Source: Pelomonas margarita
Lineage (GTDB): Bacteria; Pseudomonadota; Gammaproteobacteria; Burkholderiales; Burkholderiaceae_C
Reading direction: 5' to 3'
Length of the DNA stretch: 64,000 nt
Assembly: GCF_043555875.1 (NCBI RefSeq)
Contig: NZ_JBIGHW010000001.1
Coordinates: forward strand, 310,001-374,000
Below, one piece after another: positions 43,364-51,800 of the stretch. A program made the position numbers and the translations under genes. The notes under the pieces were generated by a model that was not told the origin of the DNA, ran no database searches, and worked only from the letters and a program-made list of their open reading frames with translations. Numbering within the stretch: position 1 is the stretch's first letter; each line of letters starts with the position of its first letter.

Positions 43364-44462
43364 CGCACCCATCCCCTTCCTGGACCTGCAGCCGGTCTAC
43401 CGCGCGGCCCAAGGCGCCATCGATGCGGCGCTGCTGCGCGTGGCCGGCAGTGGCTGGTTCCTGCTGGGCGAGGAGCTGAAGGCTTTCGAGCGCGCTTATG
43501 CCGCGAGCGTCGGCACGGCTGATTGCGCGGGTGTGGCCAACGGGCTGGATGCGCTGGCGCTGGCGCTGGAGGCGCTGGGCGTGGGGCCGGGCGACGAGGT
43601 CATCGTGCCGTCCAACACCTACATCGCGACCTGGCTGGCCGTCAGCCAGTGCGGCGCGACGCCGGTGCCAGTGGAGCCCGATCCGCTCACCTACAACCTC
43701 GACCCGGCGCGCCTCGCCGCCGCCATCACGCCGCGCACCAAGGCCTTGCTGCCGGTGCACCTGTACGGCCTGCCGGCCGACATGGATGCCATCAACGCGG
43801 TCGCGGCGCGGCACGGCCTGAAGGTGCTGGACGACTGCGCCCAGGCGCACGCGGCCGTCTACCAGGGCCGCCCGGTGGGCAGCCTGGCGGACCTGTCGGC
43901 CTGGAGCTTCTACCCCGGCAAGAACCTGGGCGCGATGGGCGACGGCGGCGGCATCACTGGCGATGACGCGGCGCTGATGGCGCAGGTGCGTGTGCTGCGC
44001 AACTACGGTTCCCAGGTGAAGTATCACAACGAGGTCAAGGGCCGGAATTCGCGGCTGGACGAGATCCAGGCCGCCGTGCTGGCGGCTAAGCTGCCGCTGC
44101 TGCAGGCCCAGACCGAGGAGCGCCGCCGGCTGGCCGCGATGCTGCTGGACGGCCTGCACGGCGCGCCGCTACAGCTGCCCGTGGTGCCCAAGGGGCTGGT
44201 GCCGGCCTGGCATCTTTTCGTCGTGCAACACGAGGCGCGTGACCGGCTGCAGGCCGGACTGGCGAAGCAGAACATCGGCTCCCTGATTCACTACCCGATC
44301 CCGCCGCACCGCCAGCCGGCCTACGCGGAGCTGGGCTACGGTGACGGTGATTTCCCGATCAGCGAGGCCATGCACCGCCGCGTGCTGAGCCTGCCGCTGT
44401 GGCCGGGCATGACGGACGAGCAGGTGGCACGGGTGATCCGTGCGGTGCGCGCGGCCGCGTAG
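43356..44462 (+). CDS. dTDP-3-amino-3,6-dideoxyhexose aminotransferase (FdtB/QdtB-like)
   Basis: A 368-residue DegT-family aminotransferase. FLDLQPVY at the start, PLP Lys189 in SFYPGKNLGAMGDGG, and NSRLDEIQAAVL are typical of FdtB/QdtB/VioA-like C3 aminotransferases. It should aminate the 3-keto sugar made by the upstream ketoisomerase domain. ATG at 43356 lies inside the end of the WxcM-type gene, which implies coupled translation. The product would be a Fuc3NAc- or Qui3NAc-type sugar; which one cannot be told. Confidence 0.87.
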   Translation: MVDAPIPFLDLQPVYRAAQGAIDAALLRVAGSGWFLLGEELKAFERAYAASVGTADCAGVANGLDALALALEALGVGPGDEVIVPSNTYIATWLAVSQCGATPVPVEPDPLTYNLDPARLAAAITPRTKALLPVHLYGLPADMDAINAVAARHGLKVLDDCAQAHAAVYQGRPVGSLADLSAWSFYPGKNLGAMGDGGGITGDDAALMAQVRVLRNYGSQVKYHNEVKGRNSRLDEIQAAVLAAKLPLLQAQTEERRRLAAMLLDGLHGAPLQLPVVPKGLVPAWHLFVVQHEARDRLQAGLAKQNIGSLIHYPIPPHRQPAYAELGYGDGDFPISEAMHRRVLSLPLWPGMTDEQVARVIRAVRAAA

Positions 44463-44531
44463 GGCGGGTCGCGACCCGCCATCAGCCGGCGTGAGGCTGG
44501 CAACACGGCGGGGCGCGACGACCCGACCTAC
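44460..44531. repeat. REP-like palindromic repeat pair (family B, copy 2) between convergent genes
   Basis: A perfect 18-bp palindrome GGCGGGTCG/CGACCCGCC lies at 44463-44480, and a degenerate inverted arm (GGCGGGGCGCGACGACCCGAC) lies at 44505-44525. Together they resemble a two-arm REP/BIME element. The first arm matches the element at 640-700 (TAG, G/C-rich palindrome, then CATC). It may terminate both convergent transcripts. Confidence 0.55.
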
Positions 44532-45016
44532 CGCTGCGGCGGCACCGGCCCGCGGGAGCGGGCCGGGTTGCCCACCCACAGCTCGCCGGCGGGCACGTCC
44601 CTGGTGACCACGCTGCCGGCGCCAATCAGCGCGCCGGTGCCGATGCGCACGCCGCCCAGGATGGTGGCATTCGCGCCGATGGATGCGCCGCGCTCGATAA
44701 CCGTCTGCTGAAACGCGGCCGGGCGCTGGCGCGAGCGCGGCACGCGGTCGTTCGTGAAGGTGGCGTTGGGGCCGATGAACACATCGTCCTCGACGCGCAG
44801 GCCGTCCCACAGCTGCACGCCGGATTTCAGTGTCACACGGTCGCCCACCACGACATCGTTCTCCACCAGCACCTGGGCGTTGATGTTGCAGTCGGCGCCG
44901 ATGCGGGCGCCGGGCAGGATGACGCAGAACTGCCAGACGCGGGTGCGCGGCCCGAGATGCGGGCTTTGCACGTCGGCGAGCGGGTGTATCTGGGGGGCGT
45001 CGTGATGTTCGGTCAT
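44528..45016 (-). CDS. Hexapeptide-repeat N-acyltransferase (WlbB/FdtC-like)
   Basis: A 162-residue left-handed beta-helix acyltransferase. ARIGADCNINAQVLVENDV, GVQLWDGLRVEDDVFIGPN, and GASIGANATILGGVRIGTG are hexapeptide rungs, and GNPARSRG closes the fold. It is a paralogue of the N-terminal half of the WxcM-type fusion but is transcribed convergently. It probably N-acetylates a dTDP- or UDP-3-amino sugar. A terminator separates it from the giant repeat gene upstream. Confidence 0.85.
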   Translation of the reverse strand: MTEHHDAPQIHPLADVQSPHLGPRTRVWQFCVILPGARIGADCNINAQVLVENDVVVGDRVTLKSGVQLWDGLRVEDDVFIGPNATFTNDRVPRSRQRPAAFQQTVIERGASIGANATILGGVRIGTGALIGAGSVVTRDVPAGELWVGNPARSRGPVPPQR

Positions 45017-45072
45017 GGGATGCAGGGGCCGTGCTGGCCCGGATCATCGGGCAGCTGGCGGGCAGGGCGGCG

Positions 45073-45104
45073 ACAAAAAAGAAGGGCGCCCTCGCGGGCG
45101 CCCT
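45073..45104 (-). terminator. Rho-independent terminator of the giant repeat gene
   Basis: On the minus strand, GGGCGCCC (45103-45096) and GGGCGCCC (45091-45084) pair around a GCGA tetraloop, and TTCTTTTTT follows (45083-45075). It starts 25 bp after the stop of the 3039-codon gene and is the clearest intrinsic terminator in the window. Confidence 0.85.
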
Positions 45105-45128
45105 CCTGGCCGGGTCAGCGACTGCTGA

Positions 45129-45857
45129 TCAGATCAGCGGCGGCTGGCGGTTCAGCTCGTCCTCGTCCTGCGGCCGGGGCTTGACGAGCAGCGGCTCGAC
45201 CGGCTGCACGGTGCTGGTGACCAGCGTGTCCGTCGGCGTGTCGCCCGGCAGGGTCAGCTCGCTGGGCGCGGCCAGCACATCGCTGAGCTGCAGCTGCACG
45301 GTGCTTTCGTCGGCGCTCACCGGCCCGCTCGTGCTGCTGCCGGCGCTGGCATCCCGAGTGAACCACACGTCCGCCATCTCGTGGGTGGCGCCGTCAGTCG
45401 TCTGGTAGTTGCCCACCAGGCCAATCAGGTTGCCGTTGTCCAGCGCCGTGGAGCTCTGCGACTGCAGGCTCAGGCTGGCGATGCCCAGCTCGGCCAGCGA
45501 CTTCAGTTCGCCGCTGTCGGTGATGCCGTCGGTGTCGGCATCGACCCAGATCTGCAGCTGGCTGTAGTTGACATCGGCTGCGTCGAGCTTGCCGTCCTGG
45601 TTGCTGTCCAGGGCCGCCATGGCGGCATAGCCATCCTTGGCGCGACTGCCATCGGCCAGCACGGTGCCTTCGCCGAACAGCTCCTTGCCGTCGTTGATGA
45701 CGCCGTCGCGGTTGATGTCACGCACCAGCAGGCCGTCGCCGCCGCCCACCCAGCCCCATTGCTGCCAGACACCGCGTCCCAGCAGGTCGTAGCTGACGCC
45801 CTGAGCCGCCGCGACCGTTTCGACGCCGTCGCCGTCCAGGTCAAGGATGATCGGCGA
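45129..45857 (-). other. C-terminal calcium-loop and secretion-tail region of the giant protein
   Basis: Residues 2798-3039. Four acidic loops are visible: LDLDGDGVE, DINRDGVINDGKE, DSNQDGKLDAAD and DADTDGITDSGE. The second fits the canonical 12-residue EF-hand loop. The last 70 residues are Thr/Ser/Val-rich with an STVQLQLSDVL segment like those near the C termini of type I secreted adhesins. Calcium-dependent folding after export is the known logic for such proteins. Confidence 0.75.
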
Positions 45858-48800
45858 GACCTGGGCCGGCACCAGCGCGTTGGTCTGCTCACTGCTCAGG
45901 GCCTGGATGGCCTCCGACGTGAACGCCCCGGCCTGGGCCATGGACAGCTGGCCGAGGTCGGCCGCATCCAGGCCGACGATCTGCTCGCTGGTGATGGCAT
46001 GCAGCTGTTCGGTGCTCAGCGCCGTGACCTGCGCCGAGTTCAGCGCCTTCAGGTCCTCGCTGGCCAGCGCGACGATGTGTTCGGTACCCAGGCCGCGCAG
46101 GGCCGAGGTGCTGAACGACGCGATGTCCACGCTGTCGAAGGCGGCGATCTCGGAGGTCTGCAGTGCGCTCAGCTGGTCCGACGTCAGCGAGTTCAGCTGA
46201 GCCGTGCTCATGGCCGTCAGCTGGGCCGACTCAAAGCCGGCGAACTGCTCGCTGGTCAGGCTGCGCAGCTGCAGCGTGCTGAACGCCGAGATGTCAGCCG
46301 TTTCGAACACGCGGATCTGCGCGGTCTCCAGCCCGTCGAGCTGCTGCGTCGTGAAGGACGCGATCTGTGCGGTGCCCAGGGCCACGATCTGGTCGGTGCC
46401 GAAGGCGCCGATCTCGTCCGAGCCCAGGCCGCGCAGGGCTGCCGTCGTCAGGTTGGCGATGTCCTGGGTTTCCAGGGCGGCGATCTGTTCGGTGCTCATC
46501 GCCTCCATCTGGGCCGAGCTCAGCACCTTGAACTGGTCGGTCGTCAGCGCCCGCAGGTCAGCGGTTTCCATGCCGGCCACCTGGGCGGTGGTGAGGTTGG
46601 CCACCTGGGTGGTCGTCATGGAGGCGATCTGATCCGTGCCCAGCGCGTTGAGCTGTTCGGTGCTCAGCGCGCGGATCTGGGCCGTGGTCAAGGCGCGCAG
46701 GTCGTCGGTCTCCAGTGCTGCCGTCTGCTCGGAGCTGAGGCCCTTGAGCTGCTGCGTGGTCAGCGACTGGATCTGGGCCGTGCCGAACGCGCGGATCTGG
46801 TCGGAGCCGAAGGCATCGATGGTCTCGGAGGCGAGGCCGCGCAGCGCGGCCGTGGTCAACACGGCCAGGTCGGCCGTTTCGATGGCGGCCAGTTGTTCAC
46901 TGGTCAGCGCCCCCACCTGGGCCGAGCTCAGCACCTTGAACTGGTCGGTTGTCAGTGCGCGCAGGTCGGACGTCTCCAGCTTGGCGACCTGGACCGTCGT
47001 CAGGTTGGCGATCTGGCCGGTGGTCATCGCGGCGAACTGGTCGGTGCCCAGCGCATTGAGCTGCTCGGTGCTCAGCGAGCGGATCTGTGCGGTGGTCATG
47101 GCGCGCAGGTCATCGGTCTCCAGCGCGGCCATCTGCTCGGTGCTGATGCCCTTGAGCTGCTGCGTCGTCAGCGACTGGATCTGCGCCGTGCCGAGCGCGC
47201 GGATCTGGTCGGTGCCAAAGGCGTCGATAGTCTCGGACGTGAGGCCTTGCAGGGCGGCCGTGGTCAGCACGGCGAGGTCAGCCGTCTCGATGGCGGCCAG
47301 TTGCTCGCTGGTCAGCGCTCCCACCTGGGCGGAGCTCAGCACCTTGAACTGGTCGGTCGTCAGCGCCCGCAGGTCAGACGTCTCCAGCTTGGCGACCTGA
47401 GCCGTCGTCAGGTTGGCCACCTGCACCGTGGTCAGCGCGGCGAACTGATCCGTGCCCAGCGCGTTGAGTTGTTCGCTGGACAGCGCACGCAGCTGCGTGG
47501 TCGTCAGCGCGCGCAGGTCATCGGTCTCCAGCGCGGCGGTCTGCTCGGAGCTCAGGCCCTTGAGCTGCTGCGTGGTCAGCGACTGGATCTGGGCCGTGCC
47601 GAACGCGCGGATCTGGTCGGACCCGAACGCATCGATGGTCTCGGACGCGAGGCCGCGCAGCGCGGCGGTGGTCAGCACGGCCAGGTCAGCCGTCTCGATG
47701 GCAGCCAGTTGCTCGCTGGTCAGCGCGCCCACCTGGGCGGAGCTCAGCACCTTGAACTGGTCGGTCGTCAGGGCCCGCAGGTCGGACGTTTCCAGCTTGG
47801 CGACCTGAGCCGTCGTCAGGTTGGCCACCTGCACCGTGGTCAGCGCGGCGAACTGATCCGTGCCCAGCGCGTTGAGTTGTTCGCTGGACAGCGCACGCAG
47901 CTGCGTGGTCGTCAGCGCGCGCAGGTCGTCGGTCTCCAGCGCAGCCATCTGCTCGGAGCTGATGCCCTTGAGTTGCTGGGTGGTCAGCGACTGAATCTGG
48001 GCGGTGCCCAGAGCGCGGATCTGGTCGGAGCCGAATGCGTCGATGTTCTCCGACGTGAGGCCGCGCAGCGCCGCCGTGGTCAGCACGGCGAGGTCAGCCG
48101 TCTCGATGGCGGCCAGCTGCTCGCTGGTCATCACCGCGGTCTGGGCGGAGCTGAGCGCCTTGAACTGGTCGGTCGTCAGCGCGCGCAGGTCGGATGTTTC
48201 CATCGCGGCGACCTGGCTCGTCGTCAGGTTGGCCACTTGCACCGTGGTCATCGCGGCGAACTGATCCGTGCCCAGCGCGTTGAGCTGCTCGGTAGCGAGC
48301 GCGCGGAGCTGCGTGGTGGTCAGCGCGCGGAGGTCGTCCGTCTCCAGCGCGGCCATCTGCTCGGTGCTGATGCCCTTGAGCTGCTGCGTCGTCAGCGACT
48401 GGATCTGGGCCGTGCCGAGCGCACGGATCTGGTCGGAGCCGAAGGCATCGATGGTTTCCGATGCAATGCCGCGCAGCGCGGCCGTGGTCAGCACGGCGAG
48501 GTCAGCCGTCTCGATGGCGGCCAGCTGTTCGCTGGTCATGGCCGCCATCTGGGCGGAGCTGAGCGCCTTGAACTGGTCGGTCGTCAGCGCGCGCAGGTCG
48601 GCCGTCTCCAGGTCAGAGACCTGGGCCGTCGTCAGGTTGGCGACCTGGGCGGTGGTCATCGCGGCGAACTGGTCGGTGCCCAGCGCGTTGAGCTGTTCGC
48701 TGGACAGCACGCGGATCTGCGTGGTGGTCAGCGCGCGCAGGTCATCGGTCTCCAGCGCGGCCATCTGCTCGGAGCTGAGGCCCTTGAGCTGTTGCGTCGT

Positions 48801-51800
48801 CAGCGACTGGATCTGGGCCGTGCCCAGAGCGCGGATCTGGTCGGAGCCGAAGGCGTCGATGTTCTCCGACGTCAGGCCGCGCAGCGCGGCGGTGGTCAGC
48901 ACCGCGAGGTCGACGGTCTCGATGGCCGCCAGCTGCTCGCTGGACAGCGCACCCACCTGGGCCGAGCTGAGCACCTTGAAGTGGTCGCTGCTCAGTGCGC
49001 GCAGGTCGGACGTCTCCAGCTTGCCGACCTGGGTCGTCGTCAGGTTGGCGACCTGGCCGGTGGTCAGCGCCGCGAACTGGTCGGTGCCCAGCGCGTTGAG
49101 CTGCTCGGTGGACAGGGCCCGGATCTGCGCCGTGGTGAGGGCGCGCAGGTCGTCGGTCTCCAGCGCCGCCATCTGCTCGGTGGACAGACCCTTGAGCTGC
49201 TGCGTGGTCAGCGATTGGATCTGGGCCGTGCCCAGCGCCTGGATCTGGTCAGAGCCGAAGGCGTCGATGGTCTCGGACGAGATGCCGCGCAGCGCCGCAG
49301 TGGTCAGTACGGCGAGGTCGGCAGTTTCGATGGCCGCCAGCTGTTCGCTGGTCATGGCCGCCATCTGGGCTGAGCTGAGGGCCTTGAACTGGTCGGTCGT
49401 CAGCGCGCGCAGGTCGGCGGTCTCCAGGTCAGAGACTTGGGCTGTCGTCAGGTTTGCGACCTGGCCGGTGGTGAGCGATGCGAACTGATCGGTGCCCAGC
49501 GCATTGAGCTGCTCGCTGGACAGCGCACGGATCTGCGCCGTGGTGAGGGCGCGCAGGTCATCGGTCTCCAGCGCGGCCATCTGCTCGGTGGCCAGGCCCT
49601 TGAGCTGCTGGGTGGTGAGCGACTGAATCTGGGCAGTGCCCAGGGCGCGGATCTGGTCGGAGCCAAAGGCGTCGATGGTCTCCGAGGTGAGGCCGCGCAG
49701 CGCGGCGGTCGTCATCACCGCAAGGTCAGCGGTCTCGATGGCGGCCAGCTGTTCGCTGGTCAGCGCGCCCACCTGGGCAGAACTCAGCACCTTGAACTGA
49801 TCGGTGCTCAGCGCACGCAGGTCGGACGTCTCCAGCTTGGCGACCTGGGCCGTCGTCAGGTTGGCGACCTGGCCGGTGGTCAGCGCCGCGAACTGGTCGG
49901 TGCCCAGCGCGTTGAGCTGCTCGCTGCTCAGCCCGCGCAGCTGCGCAGTGGTCAGCGCACGCAGGTCATCCGTTTCCAGTGCGGCCATCTGCTCGCTGCT
50001 GATGCCCTTGAGCTGCTGCGTGGTCAGCGCCTGGATCTGGGCCGTGCCCAGGGCGCGGATCTGGTCGGACCCGAAGGCGTCGATGTTCTCCGACGCGATG
50101 CCGCGCAGCGCGGCGGTGGTCAGCACCGCGAGGTCAGCGGTCTCGATGGCGGCCAGCTGTTCGCTGGTCATCGCGGCGATCTGTGCCGAGCTGAAGGACT
50201 TGAACTGGTCGGTCGTCAGCGCGCGCAGGTCAGCCGTCTCCATCGCGGCCACCTGGGCCGTGGTCAGGCTGCTGATCTGGGCCGTGGTGGGCGTGGCGAA
50301 CTGCTCGGTGGTCAGCGCATTGAGCTGGTCGGTGGCCAGGCCGCGGACTTGCGTCGTGCTGAGCGCACGCAGGTCATCGGTCTCCATGGCAGCCATCTGC
50401 TCGGTGGAGAGGCCCTTGATCTGCTGGGTCGTCAGCGACACGATCTGGGCCGTGCCCAGCGCACGGATCTGGTCGGAGCCGAAGGCATCGATGCTCTCGG
50501 ACGCGATGCCGCGCAGCGCCGAGGTGGTCATCACAGCGAGGTCGGCGGTCTCGATGGCGGCCAGCTGTTCGCTGGTCAGCGCGCCCACCTGGGCGGAGCT
50601 CAGCACCTTGAACTGGTCGGTGCCCAGTGCACGCAGGTCGGACGTTTCCAGCTTGCCGACCTGGGCCGTCGTCAGGTTGGCGACCTGGCCGGTGGTCAGC
50701 GACGTGAACTGGTCGGTGCCCAGCGCATTGAGCTGGTCGGTGGACAGGCTGCGCAGCTGCGCAGTGGTCAGCGCACGCAGGTCATCCGTTTCCAGCGCGG
50801 CCATCTGCTCGGTGCTGATGCCCTTGAGCTGCTGCGTGGTCAGCGACTGGATCTGGGCGGTGCCCAATGCGCGGATCTGGTCGGACCCGAAGGCGTCGAT
50901 GTTTTCCGACGCGATGCCGCGCAGCGCGGCGGTGGTCAGCACGGCCAGGTCGGCGGTCTCGATGGCGGCCAGCTGCTCGCTGGTCATCGCGGCGATCTGT
51001 GCCGAGCTGAAGGACTTGAACTGGTCGGTCGTCAGCGCGCGCAGGTCGGCCGTCTCCATCGCGGCCACCTGGGCCGTGGTCAGGCTGCTGATCTGGATGG
51101 TGGTGGGCGTGGCGAACTGCTCGGTGGTCAGCGCGTTGAGCTGGTCGGTCGCCAGGCCGCGGACCTGGGTCGTGCTCAGGGCGCGCAGGTCCTCGGACTC
51201 CATCGCGGCCATCTGCTCGGTGGAGAGGCCCTTGATCTGTTGCGTGGTGAGCGCCTGGATCTGGGCCGTGCCCAGCGCACGGATCTGGTCGGAGCCGAAG
51301 GCGTCGATGGTTTCGGAGGTGATGCCGCGCAGCGCGGCCGTGGTCATCACGGCGAGGTCGGCGGTCTCGATGGCGGCCAGCTGTTCACTGGTCATCACCG
51401 CCGTCTGGGCGGAGCTGAGCGCCTTGAACTGGTCGGTCGTCAGCGCCCGCAGGTCGGCGGTTTCCAGGTGAGACACCTGGGCGGTGGTGAGGTTGGCGAC
51501 CTGCGCGGTGGTGAGCGACGCGAACTGGTCGGTGCCCAACGCGTTGAGCTGCTCGGTGCTCAGCGCGCGGATCTGCGCGGTGGTCATGGCCCGCAGGTCG
51601 TCCGTTTCCAGCGCGGCCATCTGCTCGGTAGAGAGGCCCTTGAGCTGCTGGGTGGTGAGCGACTGGATCTGGGCCGTGCCGAGAGCGCGGATCTGATCGG
51701 AGCCAAAGGCGTCGATGTTCTCGGACGTGAGGCCGCGCAGCGCTGCCGTGGTCAGCACGGCGAGGTCGGCGGTCTCGATGGCGGCCAGCTGCTCGCTGGT

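Noticed and set aside
42419..45016. One of the hexapeptide acyltransferases as the missing PseH
   Set aside because: PseH enzymes are GNAT-fold proteins. The acyltransferases here are beta-helix type and adjoin FdtA/FdtB-type genes, so they fit the 3-amino sugar pathway better.
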